Position numbers and translations under genes: made by a program
Source: Cheilinus undulatus
Lineage: Eukaryota; Chordata; Actinopteri; Labriformes; Labridae
NCBI RefSeq assembly: GCF_018320785.1
Contig: NC_054886.1
Span: 30,391,732-30,455,731 of the forward strand
Reading direction: 5' to 3'
DNA length: 64,000 bases
Part shown: one piece after another, positions 1 through 13,000 of the stretch
Numbering within the stretch: position 1 is the first letter of the stretch
Layout: every line of letters starts with the position of its first letter
The notes under the pieces: model-generated
What the model saw: the letters and a program-made list of their open reading frames with translations, nothing else
Database searches by the model: none
Told to the model about the DNA's origin: nothing

Positions 1-1021
1 TTGAAACTGCTTTCCATGCAAGAAGCACAAGGGTAAAGGGAAGATATGAGTCTCAAAGAAAGGAAATGGTAGGATCAGTCTGAGTTTCAGGCCTTGATGG
101 TGCACAGTAAAGAAAAAAAAAGCATTGGCAGACACCTCTGTGACTTTGAAGCTGATATCTGAAGAATAAAGAGGGAATTATCCTTCCATTTATCCATCCT
201 CTATACCACTAATCCTGTTTGGACTCACAGAGAGCTGTGGCCAATGAGAGGTCATTATTTTAGGGTTAAATGTTTGCAGTATTGACAGCAGCCAGATAAG
301 TTTAATGATGTTTTACAGATATTTGTATAGAATATAAGAAGCCAAACAGCACCTATTGTTCACTACATGTAGGATAAGAAATAGATAGAAGCCTTTTTCT
401 TCAGACGTGTAGTCCAAGTGAAGTGTTCAGTGGTCTTATCATGCAACTATGGCGTAACAACAATGAGTAACTGTTTCACTCTGGAGAACAGAATTTGAAA
501 AGAAAATATCAACATTTTGATCAGATTTGGGCTCTTTTCCCACAGATACCCACAATATCGACAAATGTCAAATAAAACCGTCTCTGGCTCCACCGTCTTC
601 ACTGAGACAACAGGCAGCCATCAAGAAAAACACATCAGTAGTCCCTTGGAATCCGTCTGGTTTTGACCATAGACTGCAGAATAAAATTGGACAAACCCTG
701 TGTGACATCAGCCGTCTGCTGACAATAGGTGGACTCAAATGTCTCTTGAAGCCAATACATGGTGGCTTCCATATTGAAATCGTGGTCTCAACTGAACTTT
801 GGGTCAACCTAACGGCAAAAGTGAGGTTTTTCCTAAATATAATCTAAACCATTGTGGTACAAAAAAACTTAACCCCTCCTTACAGTGAGAGCACATGAAG
901 ACATTAACTAATGAGACACGTTTGTTTTGTTTTTTTTTACCAGGCTGTAAACCAGTTTAATTCTACTGTAAAAACCGGCTGTTTAACAGGTGTCCAGACT
1001 GGACTGTTTCTGCAGCCAGCC
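1..1021. other. 3' flank of the SRCR receptor gene, no gene recognised
   Basis: This is the sequence downstream of the receptor stop codon at 1022. Between about 560 and 850 both strands are open for 80-106 codons, but neither translation resembles a family I know, and no splice-site pair ties it to the neighbouring gene. It could be 3' UTR or an interspersed repeat. The rest is AT-rich sequence without recognisable content. Confidence 0.4.
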
Positions 1022-4000
1022 TCAAGTGGACTCTTGCGGTATTGTAATTATTTGCATTTCCACATTGATTTCATTTCTCAGCACCGGAGGTTGCCGCTTG
1101 GTTTTGACCTGGAAAGAAATCAGAATAACTCTTTTTAAATCAATAAAATCACTGAGAGTTTTTTTTCCTAATGACGTCATGCCAAACAGTCTGAATCCTC
1201 CACTAAATAAAGATGTGTGCAGTACCTTAAAGTAGCAGTAGAGGGCAGTGTCGTATATCAGCAGACTACCAAGCAGGACCACACATCTGATGATCAGGTC
1301 TCTCAGAGGGTCTGAAACAGATTTGACATCATCACATTTGGTCATGAGACTCATCTATCAAAGACAAAGTCAGTTCAACACCTACAAACCACTGAGTCAG
1401 AGTCAAGTTAAAATTTATGAAGCTTTCCACTGGAAAATTTAAATCTAGAAGTGCCATTCATTTATCTCAGCAGCCCTGAAGTCATAAAAACAGGAACGTT
1501 TCTGAAATCTGACAGGGATTTAGTAAATATCTTCATCAGGGACGTCCTGATCAGGACCTCAGTATCAGATCAGAGCTGATTTTGGCATTTTAACTGATCA
1601 AGAATCAGAAACCTGAGCTGATTTCTCCGCCCCCATCATTTCCATCAGCTGTCACTAACTGGGAACACCTGAGTAGAACGACAACACACCAGTAACGTAG
1701 CAGCATTAGCAACCCCATGGCTAACATGTCAGCAGTGTGGAGGAAGTTTTAATGTGACTAAAATGATAATGAGCTGTTCTTGTCTGAGGGGATGTTGAAA
1801 TATTTAGTCACATGTGAGCAGAAATGAGTGAACACCTGCTCAGATAAGAGAGTCTTACAGCACTGAGTGTGAATATACTGGTGGAGAGTGACAGTCACTG
1901 TTTGAGCCAGATAATCAGAGAAGTTACCTCCGACAGTGAGAGAGAGAGTCTGGCTCTCTGAGGAGAAGTTATGGGAGAAAGCATGGAGGTGATAAACGCA
2001 GCTGTACTGCCCTCCGTGGCTCTGGTTTGCAGTAGGAAACAGGAAATGGGCAGAATGGTTGACCACTGTCAGGGTGTAGCTCTGTGTTGTGTTGGAGTCA
2101 GAGAAGATGAGCTGGAAATCTCCTCCTTCATACTGAGGTTGGACGGAGCATGTGATGTTGAAGCTAGTGCCAATGAGGGCCTGGTAGCCCTGCGGCGTGG
2201 CCTCGGAGGCCCCGTCAGTGGAGAAGGAGAAGGTGATGTTTGGCTTTTCAAGCAAATCTGGAGAAACAAACAGACATAATGGGAGGACATAAGAGGACAT
2301 GTTACTTTATTACAGCTCCAAGACTCCAGGGACCGATGCTCTCAGACCTCTGATGTAAACATCACTGATTGATTCACATCAGTTTATCAGAGTTTTTTAC
2401 CCAATGACTTGTGATTTAATTCTGCTACTCTAAAAAAATTCAATCTTCAGATCTTCAATGTTTTAAACAACTAGGGGTCAGTTTTTATTGTGATATATGG
2501 CTCTTAATTCTGGAATATTCATGTCTACCTGACAAAGGTGTTCCTCTATTAAATGTTATAGTAGAGATCTAATCATAATTGTCCTGCTGTTCTTTAACTG
2601 ATGCTGTCATTGATGTCTTGCAGCTCTGAAGTGATTCCCTCTATGTTAGGTGGATTTTGTAGTCTTGTTGCTCCGGTTTAGATAAAGGTGTAAAGGTTGA
2701 TGTTGCACACTGACACACCCACATACAGGTACCCATAATCCTCATGCATTCAGGGCCTTTTCTTCTTGTTATTAATCTCTTCCTGCACATCATATTTATC
2801 TGTGCATCTCCTTTTAATGGTGAAAACATAAAACTGAACTGAAAATCAAATAGAAAGTTGTTTTCTATGCAGTTGTAGAAACTGAAGTCATACATTCATA
2901 GTAGGACTCAGGATACCAAATTCAGATGTGATGTTTAGTATTACCTGAGCAGATCACCTCAAGGACGTTGTCGCTGGAATAAGTTCTATAATCTACACAT
3001 TGAAACAGAGAGGACGCAGTCTGGACACAGGAACCTCTGATCCACCACACCGGTCTTTTATCATCACGTTCCACTACTCTTGTTGAAACAGCAGAACCAC
3101 ATTTCAGAACTGTACACACTACAGCTGCAGACCTCTGGTCCCAGTGAGAACTCTTCTCTGCCAAAGGTCTCCACTCCTCCATGTGTTTCATCGCCAGTGT
3201 TCCTGCACACCGGCTGGGCTCTCCCACCAACCTGTAATTATCTGGATCTAAACAGACAAGAACAGAATCATTAAAGGAAGTGACCTAGTGAGTTAAATCA
3301 AAGCTATGTCTGCTCTCTTACTTTCACAGGAGAGTCCAACAGCTTTACGAGGTGAGCAGGTGTTTCTAACTGAGCCAGATCCTCCACAGTCCAGGAGAGC
3401 AGACTCGTGGCCTTCACACTGGAACTTCTTAGTCCAGAACGGAGCCTCCACTTCTCCAAACATTCCCCCCTTGAAGACTGAAGGAGCCCCACAGCCCAGC
3501 TCCCTGCAGACCACCTGAGCGCCCTGCAGGTCCAAGTCCTCCTCACACACTGGGGACCAGCGCTGGTCAGACCTCACCTCCAGTCTGCCTGAACACAGAC
3601 CAGTCCCGTTCACCAGTCTGACAGAGTCTGTGGAGATTTCAGGAGAGAGACAGAGAACTTGATCACAATCTAAAACCAGGCCTTTCTCTTCACTGGTTCC
3701 TGTCCAAACAGGTCAAGTCTAAAAAGGTCAGAATCTTGAAGAACTCTGTGGGAGGGTTAAAAGAACAAATGTCTTCCTAAGAACGCTTGGTGAAGGAGGA
3801 ATCAGAGCTTTCATGGATGATGATACCAGAGCAGCTGATTTCCAGGCCTTAAAGACCCTGTAAAGTGAAATCCAAAGTTTTTGTCTTAACACTCTAGATA
3901 TGTTGGAATATGGTTGCTGTAAATGTGTGAAAACACTGAGATCTACATGTGACTGAATTCTGGATTTAGGCCATTTCACCTCTTTCCTGGCTTGGTTTCC

Positions 4001-7000
4001 TGTGGGCGGGGCCAATGTGTAACACTACAATATTGTGGAAGGAAGCAGTCGCCTGGAGCAGGGACTTCTGGGTTCATTTTGTGCAAAGGAATTCACTCTT
4101 GTATCATTCTATAATGTTCGTTTCATTGCAAAGTTATAGTTATGCATGTTTTGTTTATTGGTTCATGTTTTAATGGGAAAGTATTTTTCCAAGTATGACA
4201 CCATGAGTGAGGGGGTTAATGCTGCAGACTACCCTGCCTGTCTATATCATTATCTGTGAACCTATAAAAAAAGGATGGCTGCTCATGCTTACTGCGTGAG
4301 GGCTTGTTAACCTCATTCAACTTATCTATGAGCCACTCCTCATCAGAGTTTGCTACAATCTAAAATCACAGAGCAGTTCATCTCAGTACAGTCAGTCGTC
4401 ACAGTGGTCTATGGATCATATAAAGCATCCTAGCAGAGATTTGAACAGACTATCTCTTCTTTTAAGGTCAACAAAAGGTCAAGAGACAGGCTAATGGCAT
4501 GAGTGCCTTCCTCAATTCAAACTGTAACATTTCAAAATCTGAGAGGATCATATTCATCCTGAGTGGGCATGGTATCAGCTCAATCAACAGACACGCCCAC
4601 ATCATCCTGAAGCAGATTTTACTGCCTCATTTTTCATGATTTGTAGCTTAATTTTATAAACTTGGAGATCCTTTATTTGACTGAAATTTGCCCTGGGGGT
4701 TCATAACACAGTGATCTATCATACATCAAACATATATACAGATTTATTTTAACTTCACAGGGTTTTAATCACTGGACCATCCCATGTTCCACACATTCCT
4801 CTTATTAAAAAAAGCTGTTTGAGCGCCACAAAGATCACCTGTTTGATGATCAAATGTCTTTTTCTCACATATGCTGTTATCAAAATGTTTCTGAATGAGC
4901 ACAGCTCTTTGAATAATGTTTCTCCTTTCAACTCTAACTCACAGTTTACCATTACAGAGGTACAAACAAGGTCTAAAGGCAACAATAGTTACCACTCATT
5001 CAAATGTCAATTTCTGGAAAGAGAACATAGAAGAGAAAATAAGCAGGACATGTTCATATGAGACTCTGTTAAGATAGTGATGTGAATGAAAAACAGACAG
5101 AAAGATTTGGGAACTAATGTGTTAATACTGATACCTGAGCAGGTGATTTCAAGCCCAAAAACGCTGGATCGATCCTCTGTGTTCACACATTCCTTTAATG
5201 TAGATTTAGACTCTACACAGTCAGGGTTGATCCCCCACACAGGTCTGTCAGAGGGTTCGTTTGTCACTCTAGATGAAACAGCGGAGCCACAGTCGAGTCT
5301 CCCACAAATCACAGCTGAAAACTTTAGAGTCCAGTAAGAGTGCGATGGATGCACTATCCTCCACTCTCCATGGTGTTTCCACTCTAGTCTACCAGAGCAG
5401 GTGCTGGATCCTCCAACCAACCAGACTTCATCAGGGTCTGACCAAAGACAAGGACATAGTTCAGAAAAGACAAAGGGGGTCTACTTCACCTCTCCTCCAG
5501 CAGCTCTACATTGAGTTGTGGAGTCCCTCAGAAGTCAAAGCTCAGCCCCGTTTTCTTCTCAGCTTTACATTTTTACATCAACTTCAATAATCCACACACA
5601 CAATATCTTTACCACTGTAATGCTGATGACTTCTAGCTCCAATTACACACAAAAACTAAATCTGACTCTAAAGCAGGGTTGGACAACTGGTGGTCTCGGA
5701 GCCACTGGCAGCCCTCCACCTCGTTCAATGCAGCCCTGAAGTCAATATAAATTACCAATAAAATATTAACCTTAGGAAAACAGACAAAATCTGCCATGAA
5801 AGCATGAAAACAGAAAATTTTCTCACATGATCTATTGCTAATGGTATATGTTTAGATATTCTATTACATTTGTGTTATTTCATTAAAATTATTGCAAACA
5901 GTTTCAAATTTCCTTTGATTTTGAGAGAAAATAGGAAAATGCAAAATGACTGATATGAGTGATCCAGATTTGGAGAGTTAGTTCAACTTCAACCCAACAA
6001 CTGGTGTGGTCTTCCTGGTCTTCCTAGTCTGTTGTCTCTTTAAGTCTCAGCTCAGAATAATTGGTACGTCTATATCAGAGTCTACCTGTGCTCCTCCTCT
6101 CTCTTCCTGTTTCTTTCATATTCCTGTTCAATCATGCTTTCATCTGTGTGTGTCTCAGTCAGCTGCTCCACTTTCAAATGTGCTTTTAATCATTCATTTC
6201 ACTCATTTATACTTTCACTGGGACAACAAAGGCAAGTCAATCAAAGCTCCAGCTCTACCTGAGCAGGTGAGCCCAACAGCTGTAGCAGGTGGACAGGTGT
6301 TCCCAGTCAACCCTGACTCTGGACAGTCCAGGAGAGCAGACTCAAGGCCTTCACACTGGAACTTCTTAGTCCAGAACGGAGCCTCCATTTCTCCAAACAT
6401 TCCCCCCTTGAAGACTGAAGGAGCCCCACAGCCCAGCTCCCTGCAGACCACCTGAGCACCCTGCAGGTCCAAGTCCTCCTCACACACTGGGGACCAGCGC
6501 TGGTCAGACTTCACCTCCAGTCTGCCTGAACACAGACCAGTCCCGTTCACCAGTCTGACAGAGTCTGTGGAGATTTCAGGAGAGAGAGAGAGAACTTGAC
6601 CACAATCTAAAACCAGTCCTTTCTTTTCACTGGTTCCTGTCCAAGTTCAGCTGTAGGAGGATGGTAACAGGCTGAGAAAAGCAGCACATTTACAATGATG
6701 ATCAGATGAGCAACAATGCAGGGAATGACTGAAATGGTGACAAAGATCTCCATAGGTTCACACAGAATTAGACAAGAGCTACAGAACTCACTGAAACAAA
6801 GTAACACTGTGCCTCGTTCTCCCACATTAACCTGAGACTTTTGTTGATTTTTGTTCTTAAGAGTTTTCAGAGAAACCTTGGTGGGATTGATGACACATTG
6901 TTAAGCTGATGAATTGTTCTCACAGGTGTTCTTAGATTGATGAATGCCAGGTGCTCATGAACTACAAGAACCTGCATCTTTCCCCTAATGAGCATAGAGA

Positions 7001-10000
7001 CACACCCCTTTTTTGCCCATATAAGGCCATGAGACTGCAGAGCTGTGTGCAAACACAGATGGTAAGCATGAGTGAGTGGAGAAGTGGTCAAATGTCAGTG
7101 ATTTCCACATTAAAATAAAGTGTGAAGGTAACTGCCCTCTGGACTCCAAATATCAGAAATACTTTGAGAGTTCTAAAGAGGAAGTAACGCTGCTCAAAAT
7201 GACCCTAAAAACACAATTCAGTTCTATTTTTAGCAGCAGTCATGGACATAAATATAAGCTCCAAACACATGAATGTGGATGATAACACTGGTTCAGACAG
7301 CGCTTTCATCAGACAACATGCAGAATGAAACCTTCTATTTCACTGTGTCATTCTGAAACACACTGGAGTGCTGATGGGAGCAAAACTAAACATTTGATCC
7401 TCTCAGATCAGCTCTCAGATGTTCACAAGAGAGCTCTGGAGTCTTCTTAGCTTTGCTTCTTTGAGGACAACAAATCAAAGATGAGAAATATTTGGTAGAG
7501 GTCAGAATGTTGAAGAACTCTGTGGGAGGGCTCAAAGAACAAATGTCTCCCTAAAAACGCTTGGTGAAGGAGGAATCAGAGCTTTCATGGATGATGATAC
7601 CAGAGCAGTTGATTTCCAGGCCTTAATCACTGGACCATCTCATGTTCCACACATTACTCTTATTAAGAAAAGCTGTTTGAGCTCCACAAAGGTCACCTGT
7701 TTGATGATGAAATGTCTTTTTCTCACATTTGCTGTTAACAAAGTGTTCCTGAATGAGCACAGCTCTTTCAATAATGTTTCCCTTTTTCAACTCTAACTCA
7801 CAGTTTACCATTACAGAGGTACAAACAAGGTCTAAAGGCAACAATAGTTAGCACTCATTCAAATGTCAATTTCTGGACAAGAGAACATAGAAGAGAAAAT
7901 AAGCAGGACATGTTCATATGAAACTCTGTTAACATAGTGATGTGAATGAAAAACAGTCAGAAAGATTTGGGAACTAATGTGTTAATACTTATACCTGAGC
8001 AGGTGATTTCAAGCCCATAAGAGGTGGAATAATCCTCTGTGTTCACACATTCCTTTAATGTAGATTTAGACTCTACACAACCAGAGATGATCCACCACAC
8101 AGGTCTGTCAGAGGATTCCTCTATCGCTCTAGATGAAACAGCAGAGCCACAGTCGAGTCTCTTACAAATCACAGCTGTTTCCTTTAGAGTCCAGGAAGAG
8201 AAAGAAGGCTTCACTGGTCTCCACTCTCCATGGTGTTTCCACTCTAGTCTACCAGAGCAGGTGCTGGATCCTCCCACCAACCGGACTTCATCATCAGGGT
8301 CTGACCAAAGACAAGGACATAGTTCAGAAAAGACAAAGGGGGTCTACTTCACCTCTCCTCCAGCAGATCTACAGTAAGTCGTGGAGTCCCACAGAAGTCA
8401 AAGCTCAGCCCTGTTCTCTTCTCAGCTTTACATTTTCACATCAAGTTCAATAATCCACACACACAATATCTTTACTACTGTAATGCTGATGACTTGTAGC
8501 TCCAATTACACACAAAAACTAAATCTGACTCTAAAGCAGGGTTGGACAACTGGTGGTCGGGGAGCCACTGGCGGCCCTCCACCTCATTCAATGCAGCCCT
8601 GAAGTCAATATAAATTACCAATAAAATATTAACCTTAGGAAAACAGACAAAATCTGCCATGAAAGCATGAGAACAGAAACATTTCTCACACGATCTATTG
8701 CTAATGGTATATGTTTAGATATTCTATTACATTTGTGTTATTTCTTTAAAATTACTGCTAACATTTTCAAATTTCCTTTGATTTTGAGAGAAAATAGGAA
8801 AATGCAAAATGAGTGATCCAGATTTGGAGAGTTAGTTCAACTTCAACCCAACAACTGGTCTGGTCTTCCTGGTCTCTTCAAGTCTCAGTTCAGAATAATT
8901 GGTACGTCTATATCAGAGTCTACCTGTGCTCCTCCTCTCTCTTCCTTTTTCTTTCATATTCCTGTTCAATCATGCTTTCATCTGTGTGTGTCTCAGTCAG
9001 CTGCTCCACTTTCAAATGTGCTTTCAATCATTCATTTCACTCATTCATACTTTCACTGGGACAACAAAGGCAAGTCAATCAAAGCTCCAGCTCTACCTGA
9101 GCAGGTGAGCCCAACAGCTGTAGCAGGTGGACAGGTGTTCCCAGTCAACCCTGACTCTGAACAGTCCAGGAGAGCAGACTCGTGGCCTTCACACTGGAAC
9201 TTCTTAGTCCAGAACGGAGCCTCCACTTCTCCAAACATTCCCCCCTTGAAGACTGAAGGAGCCCCACAGCCCAGCTCCCTGCAGACCACCTGAGCACCCT
9301 GCAGGTCCAAGTCCTCCTCACACACTGGGGACCAGCGCTGGTCAAACCTCACCTCCAGTCTGCCTGAACACAGACCAGTCCCGTTCACCAGTCTGACAGA
9401 GTCTGTGGAGATTTCAGGAGAGAGAGAGAGAACTTGACCACAATCTAAAACCAGTCCTTTCTCTTTACTGGTTCCTGTCCAAACAGATCATGTCAGAAAG
9501 GTCAGAATGTTGAAGAACTGTGTGGGAGGGCTCAAAGAACAAATGTCTTCCTAAGAACGCTTGGTGAAGGAGGAATCAGAGCTTTCATGGATGATGATAC
9601 CAGAGCAGCTGATTTCCAGGCATTCATCACTGGACCATGCCATGTTCCACACATTCCTCTCGTTAAAAAAAAGCTGTTTGAGCTCCACAATGATGGACTC
9701 CAGACCACCTGTTTGATGATCAAATGTCTTTTTCTCACATTTGCTGTTATCAAAGTGTTCCTGAATGAGCACAGCTCTTTCAATAATGTTTCTCTTTTTC
9801 AACTCTAACTCACAGTTTACCATTACAGAGGTACAAACAAGGTCTAAAGGCAACAATAGTTACCACTCATTCAAATGTCAATTTCTGGATATTAGAACGT
9901 AGAAGGGAAAATAAGCAGGACATGTTCATAGTGATGTGAATGAAAAACAGTCAGAAAGATTTGGGAACTAATGTGTTAATACTGATACCTGAGCATGTGA

Positions 10001-13000
10001 TTTCAAGCCCATAAGAGGTGGAATAATCCTCTGTTATCACACATTCCTTTAATGTAGATTTAGACTCTACACAGTCAGGGATGATCCACCACACAGGTCT
10101 GTCAGAGGATTCCTCTATCGCTCTAGATGAAACAGCAGAGCCACAGTCGAGTCTCTTACAAATCACAGCTGTATCCTTTAGAGTCCAAGAAGGGTAATCA
10201 GGATCCACTGGTCTCCACTCTCCATGGTGTTTCCACTCTAGTCTACCAGAGCAGGTGCTGGATCCTCCCACCAACCGGACTTCATCATCAGGGTCTGACC
10301 AAAGACAAGGACATAGTTCAAAAACACAAAGGGGGTCTATTTCACCTCACCTCCAGCAGATCTACAGTAAGTCGTGGAGTCCCTCAGAAGTCAAACCTCA
10401 GCCCTGTTCTCTTCTCAGCTTTACATTTTCACATCAAGTTCAATCATCCACACATACAATATCTTTACCACTGTAATGCTGATGACTTCTAGTTCCAATT
10501 ACACACAAAAACTAAATCTGACTCTAAATCATCACAACTGTCCGAACAAATTTTCCTTCAAGTCTATCAAAACAAAACTGAATGATCAGGGGAGGGAGGA
10601 CACACAAACTCAGAGTCAGAGTAGGGCCCCACCTCTCCACAGCACTCAGCCTCAACAACAGCTCCCCACAAGGATGTGCACTGAATCCCCTGCTTTACGC
10701 TGTCTACACACATGACTGTCCCCCCACCCACCCAGGCAACTCCATCATGAAGTATGCAGACGACACAACACCTGCACCTGCAGGTGTGTGATCTTACCTG
10801 CAAGTTTTAGTAAGTTTCAAAGCTGTGCGGGGGCCCCTGTGTTTTTCTTTATTTTATATATTTCATAATATGAAGTGTCAGTGTGCTTTGAATGTTGGCA
10901 GAAAAAAATAACACATGAAACTGAAGATGTAGAGTAGGTGCTTCTTCAAAGCTACCTGCGCCTCTATTCATCGGTGCCACATATGTGATAATGCAGCAAT
11001 GTGCACGCTGTTAGACAGGTACGCATGCACACAAGCACTCAAATACTTTGCTTTCATTCACAGACACACCGGCTTTCATTCCAATGCCAACCTACTGTCT
11101 AAGACTTAGCTCAGGGAGAGGGGTGGGAAAAGTCTGCAATGAATACATATAGTGGTAGAAGCAGAAAATTGCTCCTGTTGTAAAATTTGATAAATGACGT
11201 CATCAGGAAGGGAATCCCACTGCAAACAAACTTTGCAGTCACAGGCTTCAAAGTGGAAAAAGAAGACAATGCATGATCTTCACGTTGTAAACGAGCGGGA
11301 TCAAAAACAGAAATCTGAATGGGTTTCAATGCGCACACTTTTGTGCTAAGGAGAACAATAGGGTGGCTGTTGCGTAACTATTGTCTACAATGTGACAACT
11401 TTTTTTTTTTTTTTTTTAAACACCCCAAAAAACAAACTTGACATTAGTTATCAACAATATGCATAAAATTTTTTTTAAAAATTACATAGAAAAACAAAAT
11501 TCAAAAGCACACTAGTGTGCAAGGAGAATCATAATTTTTTTTCTCAGGGAGAAATTATTATTACAGAATTATTTAAATTCAGTGCACTGACGTCTTGATT
11601 GCAGCGTATTTTTCAAAAAGTTTCGGCATCCTGAATAATTTGATAAGACTCACACTGATAATAAGTTGACACCAATAAAATAGAAACACACTATTGCCAC
11701 AGACATTGACTGAGACTTAATTCATCATGATACAGTCAGGATTCAACAGGTCATAGAAGCAGCGTTATCCCTTACAATGTGTTCTCCATGTCAGTGGATG
11801 GTCTTAAAAGGTCATATCTTTATGGTGGATGAAGTCACAAACAAAAAGGTGCAAATATTAAAAGGGAACAACCTTTGAAAAATAGACCACATTCCTGAAA
11901 TCTAAAGATTCACCTTTCAGACATCGTCAGACTGCTGTGTGCATGCATAAAAGTAGAGGACGTTAAAATGATTAGCCTAGGTGTCCTTTACTTTAATAAC
12001 AAACTGGAAAATAAAAAACAAACTATTACAGAAGAAATAAAGTGTTAGCACCAAACATTTCATGGGAGAGGATCCCTAAAACCCCAAATGTGGCATAATC
12101 TAATGTAATTTTTTAACTTCCTTCCCTTGTAACTTTAAGAAAAGTTACAAGGTAACTGTGTAAACTGTCATCATGACTCAATTGCACTTTGTAAAATATA
12201 TTTTCTTTAGAGAACCTGTTTATACCAATCTTTAATATAGAAGTAGTTCATTTAAGGGGCCCAGCAGTAATGTTGTCAGATACTCAGAAAAACAACCGGA
12301 GCCTGCTGGTGACAAAATTAAGAATGTGTTGAAGCGGCAGGCTGATGCAGTCTACGTGTTAAGAATATAATAAATCATTTTATTTACTCCAAACACTTTT
12401 GATTTTGTCTGTCACCACACTGAACAGAGAAAAATGGAATCACTGTAGAAGTTCTACAGTTCGGATCAACAGGAAGTCAAATTTACCTGAGCAGTTGATC
12501 TGCAGGTTTCTAGAATATGACGGTGGTTCAGTCCTTGAGGAGTTCTCTGGTCGTCCCAGTGAAAGTACAGAACCACAGTCCAGCTGTCTGCACAGCGTCT
12601 CTGCAGATGTCAGGTTCCACTCAGACAGAGAAACATTTACTGCTCTCCAGTCACTTCCATCTCTCCTCTCCAGGATCCCAGCACAGTGGCTGGCTCCACC
12701 CACCAACCTGACATCATCAGGAACCGCTAAACAGAGACACACAGGTAATCAGTGCACAGTTAAAGACAAAGGAAGACAGGAAACCCTCTCACTCCTCCTC
12801 TATGTGTCTGTAAGTTTGTGTCTTCAGCCCAGAGCTCTGAAGAGAGCAGAATAGAAATACAACTGCACACACGGAAAAACTGACCACAAGATTACTGAGA
12901 CGAAATGGCGGTCCACTCTGAGACACTCTGATGTGATCCAAATCCTTTATCAAACAGGGATGAAGGCAATTTAACTGCAGCAAGTCTTCATCAGGACAGC

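Larger units (their letters stand above)
3322..5672 (-). repeat. SRCR two-exon cassette, copy 3
   Basis: Third copy: six-cysteine exon 5437-5135 and eight-cysteine exon 3627-3322. Its intron is enlarged by the TTAA-flanked element at 3853-4764. The last codons of the eight-cysteine exon differ from the other copies (LSCE, not LTCSG), so the splice donor is used at a slightly altered sequence. Confidence 0.8.

Noticed and set aside
568-807. Frame downstream of the receptor as an alternative cytoplasmic tail
   Set aside because: No acceptor in phase with the transmembrane exon, whereas the exon at 1108-1022 fits exactly and ends in a stop.
6645-7500. Extra 850 bases in cassette copy 2 as a possible separate gene or exon
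   Set aside because: Short frames only; no SRCR cysteine pattern and no splice pair in phase 1.
8133-8453. Plus-strand frames opposite SRCR exons
   Set aside because: Shadow of the minus-strand SRCR exon plus a LINE scrap; no independent coding signal.
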